From Saccharopolyspora shandongensis (GTDB taxonomy: Bacteria > Actinomycetota > Actinomycetes > Mycobacteriales > Pseudonocardiaceae), in the NCBI RefSeq assembly GCF_900106995.1, contig NZ_FNOK01000014.1, positions 62,001 to 126,000 on the forward strand: 64,000 bases of DNA, read 5' to 3'. The first letter of the stretch is position 1, and each line of letters opens with the position of its first letter. The notes beneath the pieces are model-generated. The model did no database searches. It was not told the origin of the DNA and worked only from the letters and a program-made list of their open reading frames with translations. Positions 1 to 7,469 of this stretch are shown here, in pieces. The position numbers were made by a program, and so were the translations under genes.

Positions 1-53
1 CTGGTCGGACGGGTTGCTCGCCGGTTGATCCGGCCGGTGAGCTCCGCGCGGCG

Positions 54-74
54 TCTACTAAGGTTCGTAGTAGA
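54..74. promoter_or_regulatory. BlaI/MecI-type operator dyad upstream of methyltransferase gene
   Basis: Arms TCTACTA (54-60) and TAGTAGA (68-74) form a perfect 7-base dyad with a 7-base spacer. A further TAGTAG half-site lies at 99-104. The same arms recur at 4407-4435 before the multicopper oxidase gene, and TACTA/TAGTA dyads are typical of BlaI/MecI/CopY-family repressors. A BlaI homologue is encoded at 7008-7367, so control by that protein is the likely reading (inference). Confidence 0.6.
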
Positions 75-154
75 TGATGTTCGGGAGGGGCGAGTTCGTA
101 GTAGCTTGGCCGTGTCGGTGCAGTGCTCGCGTGTGACAGGGGACGGAGTCTGTG

Positions 155-784
155 ATGTCGGACAGGGCGAACCTCGACCGGCTGCGGCGCTATTGGGATC
201 GGCACTCCGGCGGATACGACCGCCAGATGGGTTTCATGGACCGGAAGTTCTTCGGTGACACGAGGCAGTGGCTGTGCGGGCAAGCCGAAGGCGAGGTCCT
301 CGAAGTCGCCATCGGTACCGGGCTGAACCTCGCCTCGTACTCCGACGACGTGCGCCTCACCGGGGTCGATCTGAGTCCGGGCATGCTCGACCACGCGCGC
401 CGTCGTGCGGAAGAGGCGGGCCGCCAGGTTGCGCTGAGCATCGGCGATGCCCAGCGGCTTGAGTTCCTGGACGCCTCGTTCGACACCGTGGTCTGCACCT
501 TTTCCCTGTGCGCGATTCCAGACGATCGGGTGGCGGTCGGCGAGATGAAGCGCGTTCTGCGGCCGGGTGGGCGGTTGCTCCTGGCCGACCACGTGGTGAG
601 CACGTCGTGGCCGGTTCGGGTCGTGCAGCGGCTGCTGGAAGTCGTCACGATCCCGTTGGGTGGCGAGAACTTCCGGCGTCGCCCCATCAAGCACGTGCGG
701 GCCGCCGGGTTCGGCATCGAGCAGCACGATCGTTTCAAGCTGGGGATCGTCGAGAGACTTGTCGCCCGCAAGCCGACGGTCTGA
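155..784 (+). CDS. Class I SAM-dependent methyltransferase
   Basis: A 209-residue protein of the UbiE/Methyltransf_11 type. The SAM-binding motif I reads VLEVAIGTGLN near residues 48-58, the acidic post-I loop GVDLSPGM near 69-76, and the motif after it (GEMKRVLRPGGRLLLADH) is the usual strand-5 signature. The ATG at 155 is preceded by GGGGACGGAG; a GTG one codon earlier is also possible. The acceptor substrate is not evident. It stands alone, 80 bases downstream of a BlaI-type dyad, so it probably belongs to the same regulon as the multicopper oxidase. Small methyltransferases of this kind often modify metals, lipids or quinones; none of these can be chosen from sequence. Confidence 0.85.
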   Translation: MSDRANLDRLRRYWDRHSGGYDRQMGFMDRKFFGDTRQWLCGQAEGEVLEVAIGTGLNLASYSDDVRLTGVDLSPGMLDHARRRAEEAGRQVALSIGDAQRLEFLDASFDTVVCTFSLCAIPDDRVAVGEMKRVLRPGGRLLLADHVVSTSWPVRVVQRLLEVVTIPLGGENFRRRPIKHVRAAGFGIEQHDRFKLGIVERLVARKPTV

Positions 785-829
785 CCAGTGCGCTCCCGCG
801 CTGGGGAGCACAGCGCGGGATCTTGAATA

Positions 830-849
830 TACGCTAGGGGGGTAGCGTA
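830..849. promoter_or_regulatory. Candidate CsoR/CstR-family operator
   Basis: Arms TACGCTA (830-836) and TAGCGTA (843-849) flank a run of six G. A G-tract between AT-containing inverted arms is the general layout of CsoR-family operators. It lies directly before a fragment of an FAD-dependent reductase (849-985), whose promoter it may once have controlled. Confidence 0.45.
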
Positions 850-985
850 AACAAAGCCGCGAGCCGGAAGCCGGGCGGCTCGACATCACCTACCACCGGC
901 AGGGCCACCTCATCGGCGCGCTGGTGGGCAACCGCATGAGTCGACTCGCGGCCTACCGAGCCCGGCTCGCCGGGGAACTCGCGGT
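849..985 (+). pseudogene. C-terminal remnant of FAD-dependent pyridine-nucleotide reductase
   Basis: One reading frame from 849 gives LDITYHRQGHLIGALVGN followed by RLAAYRARLAGEL. This is the pattern of the C-terminal dimerisation domain of ferredoxin-reductase-like flavoproteins, where a short strand pair (YHRDG..VGAL..NR) precedes a final helix. No start codon, FAD-binding or NAD-binding region precedes it; the frame is closed by a TAG at 843 inside the operator-like dyad. I read this as the 3-prime end of a deleted gene fused to an upstream promoter. The frame stays open past 985 but loses similarity. The identification rests on about 45 residues. Confidence 0.5.
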
Positions 986-1012
986 TTCGGGAAGAGTCCG
1001 GTGCAGCCACTC

Positions 1013-1051
1013 GGTGACTTGCCGTGCATTTGGAATGCTCGGCAAGTCACC
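1013..1051 (-). terminator. Long hairpin terminator after the sulfur-stress operon
   Basis: Arms GGTGACTTGCCG (1013-1024) and CGGCAAGTCACC (1040-1051) pair over 12 bases. Inside them GCATT (1026-1030) pairs with AATGC (1034-1038), leaving only one T-T mismatch and a 3-base loop. It lies about 70 bases beyond the stop of the TauE gene and would end leftward transcription. Confidence 0.7.
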
Positions 1052-1120
1052 ATTCGTGACTGGCGCGCGGAAATTGTTCCTCGCGTCGCCGCTCCATGGC
1101 GGCCCGGGCCTCCCCGCCAG

Positions 1121-1903
1121 TCAGCCCACAGTGGACAGACCGAGTGCGGACGAGATGCCCACGCCCAGTGCTACGGCCAGCACGACGCAGGCGAACGCGC
1201 GGCGGACGGCGATTGCCGGGAGGCGAGCCGCGAACCTGCCCGCGGCCACTGACACGAGCATCGCCGTACCGGCGAACGCGATCAGCACGCCCACATCGAG
1301 GCCGCCCGCAGTGCCGAGGTGCGCGAACAGCCCGCTGCTCGCGTTGATCAGCACCACCACCAGGGAGGTGGCCACGGCCTGCGGCGCGGCCAGGCCGAGC
1401 AGCATGGACAGCGCCGGGACGACGACGAAGCCGCCGCCGACCCCGAACAGCCCGGTGAGCACGCCGACGCCGGCTCCGGCCGCTGCCGACCTCGGCAGGC
1501 AGCGGCGATGATCGATACCGCCGTCCGGCATCCGGCATGCGCCGGTGTGCTCGTCGTTGCCGGTGAACATGCGCACGGCCACGACGACCATGAGCGCCGC
1601 GAAGGCCAGCAGCAGCCAGCGCTGCGGGAACTCCCGGCCGAGCGCAGTGCCGGCGAAGGTCCCCGGCAGGCCGGCGGCGCCGAACACCAGCGCCACCGGC
1701 CACTGCACCGCACGCAGCCGGGCCCGGGACGACAGCCCGCCGATGGACGACGCGGCCACCACCACCAACGCGGTCGGGATCGCGGTGCTCAGCGGCTGCC
1801 CGACGCCGTAGACGAGCGCCGGGACCGCCAGGATGGAACCACCGGCGCCGAGCATGCCTACCGAAAGGCCGATCACGGCGCCGAAAACCGCGGCCAGCAG
1901 CAT
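1121..1903 (-). CDS. TauE/SafE-family sulfite/sulfonate exporter
   Basis: A 260-residue membrane protein with about eight hydrophobic segments in two repeats. Each repeat carries the family glycine-rich signature: GMLGAGGSILAVPAL near residue 16-30 and GLFGVGGGFVVVPAL in the second half. The family exports sulfite, sulfoacetate or related anions. It is the last gene of a leftward operon, 4 bases after the rhodanese stop, with little Shine-Dalgarno sequence of its own, so translational coupling is likely. Together with the persulfide dioxygenase it would remove the sulfite or thiosulfate produced during persulfide detoxification, as TauE does in the staphylococcal cst operon (known); the exact anion here is inference. 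Confidence 0.87.
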   Translation of the reverse strand: MLLAAVFGAVIGLSVGMLGAGGSILAVPALVYGVGQPLSTAIPTALVVVAASSIGGLSSRARLRAVQWPVALVFGAAGLPGTFAGTALGREFPQRWLLLAFAALMVVVAVRMFTGNDEHTGACRMPDGGIDHRRCLPRSAAAGAGVGVLTGLFGVGGGFVVVPALSMLLGLAAPQAVATSLVVVLINASSGLFAHLGTAGGLDVGVLIAFAGTAMLVSVAAGRFAARLPAIAVRRAFACVVLAVALGVGISSALGLSTVG

Positions 1904-1907
1904 CGCT

Positions 1908-2498
1908 TCAGCGGGCCGGCGCGTCGTCCGCGGTCAGCGCCGCGAGCAGCGTCGGCGCGTCCTGCGCCGGAGTCCGGTTATACGGCAGCAGCGAGAGCGC
2001 CCGCGCCATCGCGCAGGTGTTGCTCAGCGCGGAGAACGTGAGTCCGCCACCAATCAATCCGGCCAGCCACTTCATCTTCGGTGCGACGACGCTGGCCAGG
2101 ACGCCGGTCAGCACCAGCGATCCGGCGACCAGCCGCACCTGGCGTTCCATCGCCCACTTGCCGGTTCCGCGCACGACCGGCGCGCCCTGCTGGTCCCACG
2201 CGTTGATGCCGCCCGCGAGGACGGTCAGCCGACCCAGTCCGGCGGCGGCGAGCAGGGTGCTGGCGTCCTCGGCCCGGACGCCGGAGCCGCACACCAGCAC
2301 CACCGGGTCGTCGTGCTTGGCGGCCAGCTCGGCCTTCCGCTCCCGCAGCAGGTCGAGCGGCACGTTGTAGGAGCCGGGGATGTGCGTGGCGGCGAACTCA
2401 CCGGGCGTGCGCACGTCGATCAGCCGGGTCCGGGGCTCGCTTTCGAGCAGCGCGCGAGTACGAGAAACGTCCACAGTGGACGATAATGGGCCGGTCAT
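1908..2498 (-). CDS. Membrane-anchored rhodanese (rhodanese-DUF2892)
   Basis: A 196-residue protein. Residues 8-105 form a rhodanese domain with LIDVRTPGEF and an active-site loop VCGSGVRA holding Cys70. Residues 128-175 contain two hydrophobic helices of the DUF2892 type, as in the inner-membrane sulfurtransferase YgaP. The start ATG at 2498 is fixed by GAAGGAGG seven bases before it; a longer open frame upstream has no such site. It lies 26 bases after the dioxygenase gene in a leftward operon. Its likely role is to accept persulfide sulfur at the membrane and pass it on, next to the exporter encoded downstream. Confidence 0.88.
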   Translation of the reverse strand: MTGPLSSTVDVSRTRALLESEPRTRLIDVRTPGEFAATHIPGSYNVPLDLLRERKAELAAKHDDPVVLVCGSGVRAEDASTLLAAAGLGRLTVLAGGINAWDQQGAPVVRGTGKWAMERQVRLVAGSLVLTGVLASVVAPKMKWLAGLIGGGLTFSALSNTCAMARALSLLPYNRTPAQDAPTLLAALTADDAPAR

Positions 2499-2524
2499 GG
2501 TCCTCCTTCTGCTGAGATGTGTAC

Positions 2525-3934
2525 TCATGCCGCGGTGGCCAGCGGAACCCCGGCCGGGCCCGCGGCGGCGAACGCGTCGTCGACGACGACGGCGGTGCGC
2601 CCGGCGGATTCCAGCAGCGACGCCGCGGCGGTTGCCCGGTACCCGCTGCCGCAATGCACCCACACCGATCCGGCCGGGATCTCCGGCAGCCGGTCCGCCA
2701 GCTCGTAGAGCGGGATGTGCACGGCGCCTTCGACGTGCGAAGCGCGCCATTCGTTGTTGGTCCGGACGTCCAGCACGACCTCGGCGCTCGGAAGCTCGCC
2801 GGGTGCGCCGGCCAACGCGGTGGCCAGTTCGGCGAACGTGGCGGTCGGGGTGCTCACCAGCTGGGACTCGTCGGCGGCCAGCTCCGCGGGCTGCCCGGTC
2901 GCGGCGGCGGCGAAGTGGTCGATGCCGATGCGGGCGAGCTCCCGCTGCGCGTCGGCGACCTGCTCGCTCGACTCGCCGACCAGCGTGATCGGTGCGCCCC
3001 AGTCGATCATCCAGCCCAGCCAGGTGGCCATCGGCCCGTCCAGGCCGAGGCTGATCGTGCCCGCCAGGTGCGTGTCGACGTAGGCCTTGCGGGACCGCAG
3101 GTCGATGACCCATTCACCGCGCCGCAAGCGTTCGGCGAGGTCCGCGGGCGTCGCCCTGGCGGGTGCGCGCAGGTCCAGCGGCTCGGGACCGGCGATGTTT
3201 CGGGCCCCCATGTGCGCGTAGTAGGCGGGGTAGGCGTCCAAGCCGGCCAAGGTGGTGTCGACGAAGTCCTGCTCGGCCAGCGACAACGCCGGGTTGGCCG
3301 AACGCTGCTCGCCGATCGTCGACGAGTCGCCGCTGGCCTGGGTCGCCGAGCAGAAGCTGCCGAAGCCGTGCGTGGGCCAGATCTGGGTGCCCTCCGGCAG
3401 CAGGTCGGCGAGCTTCCGGGCCGACCTGTGCTGGTGCCGCGCCAGTTCTTCGCTGTGCTGCTCGCCGAGCAGATCGGTGCGCCCGGTCGTGCCGTAGAGC
3501 AGGGATCCGCCGGTGAACACGCCGACCGGTGCGCCGTCGCCCTCCAGCACGTACGAGAGGTGGTGGAAGGTGTGCCCGGGCGTGGCCACGACGCCCACCC
3601 GGAAGCCGTCGGCGACGTCGAGCAGGTCGCCGTCGCGCAGCGGGCGGTGGGTGAACGGCGCGTCGTCGGCCGCGGCGATGCCGTACTCGGCTCCCGTCAG
3701 CCGGGCGAGCTCCAGGCCGCCGGAGACGTAGTCGTTGTGGACGTGGGTTTCCAGGACCAGCACGATCCGCGTGCCCAGCCGGCCGGCGAGGGCGATGATG
3801 CGGTCCACGTCGCGCTGGGGGTCGATCACCACCGCGCGCCGCCCGTCGGTGGCCAGGTAGCTGCGGTCTCCCAGCGACGAGGTCTCGACGACCTCGACGC
3901 GGAGTCCCGCGAGCCGTGAGGGCACTGCAGTCAC
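2525..3934 (-). CDS. cstB: CstB-like persulfide dioxygenase-sulfurtransferase fusion
   Basis: A 469-residue protein in three parts. The metallo-beta-lactamase part (1-240) has THVHND with His64, His66 and Asp68, PGHT with His121, and WPTHGFG, matching the mononuclear-iron site of ETHE1-type persulfide dioxygenases. The first rhodanese part (about 265-350) has VIDLRS but no active-site cysteine. The second (about 370-460) has LDVRTNNEW and HCGSGYRA with Cys428. This dioxygenase, dead rhodanese, live rhodanese order is that of staphylococcal CstB, which turns persulfides into thiosulfate. The GTG start has GGAGGTG 10 bases upstream. The promoter lies just beyond, overlapping a CstR-type dyad at 3950-3965. 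Confidence 0.88.
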   Translation of the reverse strand: MTAVPSRLAGLRVEVVETSSLGDRSYLATDGRRAVVIDPQRDVDRIIALAGRLGTRIVLVLETHVHNDYVSGGLELARLTGAEYGIAAADDAPFTHRPLRDGDLLDVADGFRVGVVATPGHTFHHLSYVLEGDGAPVGVFTGGSLLYGTTGRTDLLGEQHSEELARHQHRSARKLADLLPEGTQIWPTHGFGSFCSATQASGDSSTIGEQRSANPALSLAEQDFVDTTLAGLDAYPAYYAHMGARNIAGPEPLDLRAPARATPADLAERLRRGEWVIDLRSRKAYVDTHLAGTISLGLDGPMATWLGWMIDWGAPITLVGESSEQVADAQRELARIGIDHFAAAATGQPAELAADESQLVSTPTATFAELATALAGAPGELPSAEVVLDVRTNNEWRASHVEGAVHIPLYELADRLPEIPAGSVWVHCGSGYRATAAASLLESAGRTAVVVDDAFAAAGPAGVPLATAA

Positions 3935-3949
3935 TTCGATTCACCTCCG

Positions 3950-3965
3950 ATACCCCGGGGGGTAT
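3950..3965. promoter_or_regulatory. CstR-type operator before the dioxygenase operon
   Basis: ATACCCC (3950-3956) and GGGGTAT (3959-3965) form a perfect dyad separated by GG. It sits 16 bases before the dioxygenase start, between that gene and the repressor gene. The pattern agrees with CsoR/CstR operators of S. aureus type (known in outline). Confidence 0.75.
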
Positions 3966-4007
3966 TGTTCGGGTGCGCCTGTGCGCTGGGCGAGGTCGCG
4001 TCGGGGG

Positions 4008-4295
<288 letters not shown>

Positions 4296-4301
4296 TTACC
4301 A

Positions 4302-4315
4302 TACCCCTGGGGGTA
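4302..4315. promoter_or_regulatory. CstR-type operator before the repressor gene
   Basis: TACCCC (4302-4307) and GGGGTA (4310-4315) form a dyad with spacer TG, 25 bases before the repressor ATG. It matches the site at 3950-3965, so the repressor probably controls its own gene. Confidence 0.72.
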
Positions 4316-4406
4316 CCTGATTCAAGAGGGTGTGACGGGATGCACGGTCGCCGCCGGCTCCGGCCGCTCGGCGTCCGGATCTTGATCTGGCCGGCTCCTG
4401 CGAATC

Positions 4407-4435
4407 GGTATGTACTATCTAACTTAGTAGATACC
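4407..4435. promoter_or_regulatory. BlaI-type operator before multicopper oxidase gene
   Basis: Arms GGTATgTACTA (4407-4417) and TAGTAgATACC (4425-4435) match at 10 of 11 positions around a 7-base spacer. The inner TACTA-N7-TAGTA core is the same as at 54-74. It ends 24 bases before the chosen ATG at 4460, a position suited to repression. Confidence 0.68.
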
Positions 4436-4459
4436 TGCTCGTGGTTCCGGAAGGTCGCA

Positions 4460-6013
4460 ATGCGCATCGATGATGATGGTGGTGGTGTTGGTGGGGATTC
4501 GTCCGACGGCGTGCTTCGCCGCCGTGCCTTGAGCAGGCGGGGTTTTCTGGGGCTGGGGGCCGGGCTTGCCGCCGTCGGCGCGGCGCAGGCCTGCTCAAGC
4601 CCCGCTGCCCCGGCACCGGTCTCGCCGACGGGGCCGCAGGTGCTGGAATCCGAGCGCGCGCGTCGCGCCGCGAATGCGCGGATCGTGAACGTCGACCTGC
4701 GCGCGCGACCGACCACTGTGGATCTCGGCGGGCCCCAGGTGACCACCTGGGCCTTCGACGATCGGCTCCCCGGCCGGGAGATTCGGCTCCGCCGCGGCGA
4801 AGTGCTCCGGGCGAGCCTGGCCAACGAGCTCCCGCAGGACACCTCCGTCCACTGGCACGGCATTGCGATGCGCAACGACATGGACGGCGTGCCGGGCGTG
4901 ACCCAGGAGGCCGTGAAGTCCGGTGCGAAGTTCGACTACGAGTTCACCTTGCCGGATCCGGGCACCTACTTCTTCCACCCGCACGTCGGCGTGCAGCTCG
5001 ACCGCGGGCTCTACGCGCCGCTGATCGTCGAGGACCCCGACGAGCCCGGGCGGTACGACGCCGAGGCGGTCGTCGTCCTCGACGACTGGCTGGACGGCGT
5101 TGCCGGAGACCCCGACACGAAGCTCGCCGAGCTGAAGAGCGAGGGCATGCAGATGGGCGGCATGGACCACGGCGGGATGCCGGGCATGGGCGACGGAAGC
5201 GCGGGCCCGCTGGGGTCGGACACCGGCGATGTGGACTACCCGCACTACCTGATCAACGGGCGGGTGCCGACCGCGCCGAACACGATCGAGGCTTGGCCCG
5301 GTCAGCGGCTGCGGTTGCGCATCATCAACGCGGCGTCGGACACCGCGTTCCGCGTGGCGCTCGGCGGCCACCGGATGGTGATCACCCACACCGACGGGTT
5401 CCCGGTGCAGCCGGTGGAGACCGACTCCCTGCTGATCGGCATGGGCGAGCGCTACGACGCCGTGGTCACCGCGGGCGATGGTGTCTTTCCGCTCGTGGCG
5501 TCCGCGGAAGGCAAGCAGGGGCAGGGGTTAGCACTGGTCCGCACGGGATCCGGGGCGCCCCCGGCACCCGATGCGCGTCCGGCGGAGCTGGACGGTCGGC
5601 TCCTCACCGCAGGGGCTCTCGCCGCTGCGGAGCCGGTCCGGCTACCGGCGCGAGGACCGGACCGCACGCACACGCTGGAGCTCGGGATGGACATGTCGGT
5701 CCCGTACCGGTGGACCATCAACGGCAAGACCTTCGAAGAGCGCCGACCACTTCCGGTCGGGCAAGGCGAGCGGGTCCGGCTGCGCTTCGTGAACAGGACG
5801 ATGATGTTCCACCCGATGCACCTGCACGGGCACACCTTCCAAGTGGTGGCCGGGCGGGGTGCCGGGCCGCGGAAGGACACCTCGATCGTGCTCCCGATGG
5901 AGACGTTGGAGGTGGACTTCCAGGCGGACAACCCCGGCCAGTGGATGATCCACTGCCACAACGTCTACCACGGCGAAGCCGGCATGATGACGACGATTTC
6001 CTACCAGGCCTGA
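4460..6013 (+). CDS. Tat-exported multicopper oxidase
   Basis: A 517-residue three-domain laccase/CueO-type oxidase. Residues 25-33 (SRRGFLGLG) are a twin-arginine signal, followed by a hydrophobic stretch ending at Cys45, possibly lipidated. Copper motifs are HWHG (131-134), HPH (173-175), HPMHLHGH (451-458) and HCHNVYHGEAGM (498-509), which supply the type 1, 2 and 3 copper ligands with Met as axial ligand. A Met/His/Gly-rich insert at 230-243 resembles the copper-binding loops of CueO-like cuprous oxidases. The ATG at 4460 follows CCGGAAGG; upstream extension would bury the Tat signal and overlap the operator. The likely role is oxidation of Cu(I) or phenolics outside the membrane under BlaI-type control. 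Confidence 0.9.
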   Translation: MRIDDDGGGVGGDSSDGVLRRRALSRRGFLGLGAGLAAVGAAQACSSPAAPAPVSPTGPQVLESERARRAANARIVNVDLRARPTTVDLGGPQVTTWAFDDRLPGREIRLRRGEVLRASLANELPQDTSVHWHGIAMRNDMDGVPGVTQEAVKSGAKFDYEFTLPDPGTYFFHPHVGVQLDRGLYAPLIVEDPDEPGRYDAEAVVVLDDWLDGVAGDPDTKLAELKSEGMQMGGMDHGGMPGMGDGSAGPLGSDTGDVDYPHYLINGRVPTAPNTIEAWPGQRLRLRIINAASDTAFRVALGGHRMVITHTDGFPVQPVETDSLLIGMGERYDAVVTAGDGVFPLVASAEGKQGQGLALVRTGSGAPPAPDARPAELDGRLLTAGALAAAEPVRLPARGPDRTHTLELGMDMSVPYRWTINGKTFEERRPLPVGQGERVRLRFVNRTMMFHPMHLHGHTFQVVAGRGAGPRKDTSIVLPMETLEVDFQADNPGQWMIHCHNVYHGEAGMMTTISYQA

Positions 6014-6039
6014 GAAAACGCGGGCTCCGCCGAAGCGGC

Positions 6040-7011
6040 TCACATCTCGAACAGGATGGGGCAGGTGATCATCGCGAGGCTGGCGAGGATGCCCAGACCC
6101 GCGAGCGCCGGGAGGAGCGCAGCGGTCAGCCCCGCCACGCCGGAGGCCAGTGCGCGCCTGACTCGTGGTGCGCAGGGCCCCAGGAATTCGAGGTGGTGCA
6201 AGCGGAGGGCGACGGCGCTGTCGGCCATGCCCAGGGCGTGCTGGGGAGTGGCCGGACCGCCGTGGCAACCCGACATGATCAGCAGGGCCGAGTGCACGGA
6301 GCCGGCACCGTGCAGACGTGCCGCAGCGCGGTCGGCGGCCAGCTCGACGGCCGTGCGCACCAGAGCGGGGGAGTGGCGCAGCAGCGGAATCCACGGTGCC
6401 GAACGAGCGAGGGCTTCGGCCAGGCCGACCAGCATGTGGTGGCGCCCGTGGAGGTGGGCGCGCTCGTGTTCGATGACCGCGGCGGCGTCTCCCGCGCAGA
6501 GCTCTTCCCGGACGCCGTCGGTGGCGACTACGAACGCCGGCGTTCCAGCGACGCTGTAGGCCAGCGGTTTCGGGTGCGGCAGCCACATGGTGGGGAAGGG
6601 GCCGGCCTCGGGCCGCGCGGCGACTCGCAGCAGTTCGAGCTGCCGCCGGTGCGCCCGGCGTTGCCGCCGAACGTGGCGCATCAGCCGGACGCTGACGAGC
6701 AGCAGAAGACTGGTGAGACCGAACAGGAGCAGCAGCGCCGTCACCGCGTGGAACCGCGGGACCGCGCCGTGCTGCACGGCGGTCACGCAGTGGTGGACCA
6801 GCTGCATGAGCAGGGACGTGGGCCCGTGGGCGGGCAGCAGGACCACGACCAGGGCGGCCACGACCGTGAGGAACGTCGTCGCCACCAGCGCCACCCAGGT
6901 CGCCAGCACGACCTGCGGATCGATTCGCCGCGCCATCATCCGGTCCAGCAGGCCGGGGGAGTAGCCGGCGACGATGCCCACGCCCAGGAGCAGGGCGAAC
7001 GCGAGGATCAC
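6040..7011 (-). CDS. M56-family membrane metalloprotease (BlaR1/MecR1-like sensor)
   Basis: A 323-residue protein with hydrophobic helices near 1-15, 36-62, 88-108 and at the C-terminus. The zinc motif HERAH lies near residues 180-184, with a downstream ELAADRAA that would supply the third ligand. This is the antirepressor peptidase module of BlaR1/MecR1, but no penicillin-binding sensor domain follows. Such short M56 proteins are commonly paired with BlaI regulators in actinobacteria. Its ATG overlaps the stop of the blaI gene by four bases. It presumably cleaves or inactivates that repressor after a signal at the membrane; the signal is unknown, perhaps copper from the neighbours. Confidence 0.85.
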   Translation of the reverse strand: MILAFALLLGVGIVAGYSPGLLDRMMARRIDPQVVLATWVALVATTFLTVVAALVVVLLPAHGPTSLLMQLVHHCVTAVQHGAVPRFHAVTALLLLFGLTSLLLLVSVRLMRHVRRQRRAHRRQLELLRVAARPEAGPFPTMWLPHPKPLAYSVAGTPAFVVATDGVREELCAGDAAAVIEHERAHLHGRHHMLVGLAEALARSAPWIPLLRHSPALVRTAVELAADRAAARLHGAGSVHSALLIMSGCHGGPATPQHALGMADSAVALRLHHLEFLGPCAPRVRRALASGVAGLTAALLPALAGLGILASLAMITCPILFEM

Positions 7012-7367
7012 CGGCGGGACCGCCGCCGCAGGCCCCGCCGCAGAACGGCCGTCTCGTCTTCGGACGCGGACTGGGCGAAGTGCAGCAGGACGGCCTCCGG
7101 GTCACCGCTGGATTCGAGCAGCTCGCGCATCGCCCGGGCGGCTGCCGCTTCGCGGGCTTCGGCCGGGACGTAGAGGTATGCGCGGTTGTGCAGCTCCCGC
7201 TCGACCCATCCCTTCTTGTGGAGGTTGTCGAGCACGGTCATGACCGTCGTGTAGGCGAGATCGCGCGTGTTGTTGAGCTCCGCGAGGACTTCGCGAACGG
7301 TCATCGGCTCCGTGGACTGCCACAGCACGTCCATCACGGCGCCTTCGAGCTCTCCCAGACCCTGCAT
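7008..7367 (-). CDS. BlaI/MecI/CopY-family transcriptional repressor
   Basis: A 119-residue winged-helix protein. The sequence GELEGAVMDVLW, then TVREVLAELN, and AYTTVMTVLDNLHKKGWVER form the BlaI DNA-binding region (about residues 4-62), followed by a dimerisation helix region. The ATG at 7367 has GGGAGG at good spacing; an upstream start would add 17 residues without an obvious site. The gene is translationally coupled to the M56 protease gene. Dyads of TACTA/TAGTA type occur at 54-74 and 4407-4435, but I see none in front of this gene, so autoregulation is not evident. Confidence 0.88.
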   Translation of the reverse strand: MQGLGELEGAVMDVLWQSTEPMTVREVLAELNNTRDLAYTTVMTVLDNLHKKGWVERELHNRAYLYVPAEAREAAAARAMRELLESSGDPEAVLLHFAQSASEDETAVLRRGLRRRSRR

Positions 7368-7469
7368 GCCGAACCTCCCGCTCCTGCGGCCGAGGATACG
7401 GGCTCGCCCCGTGCGCACGGTGAACGCTCCCCGCGATCGGCCGGGTGTTCGTTCGACGTGCGTGCGCTG

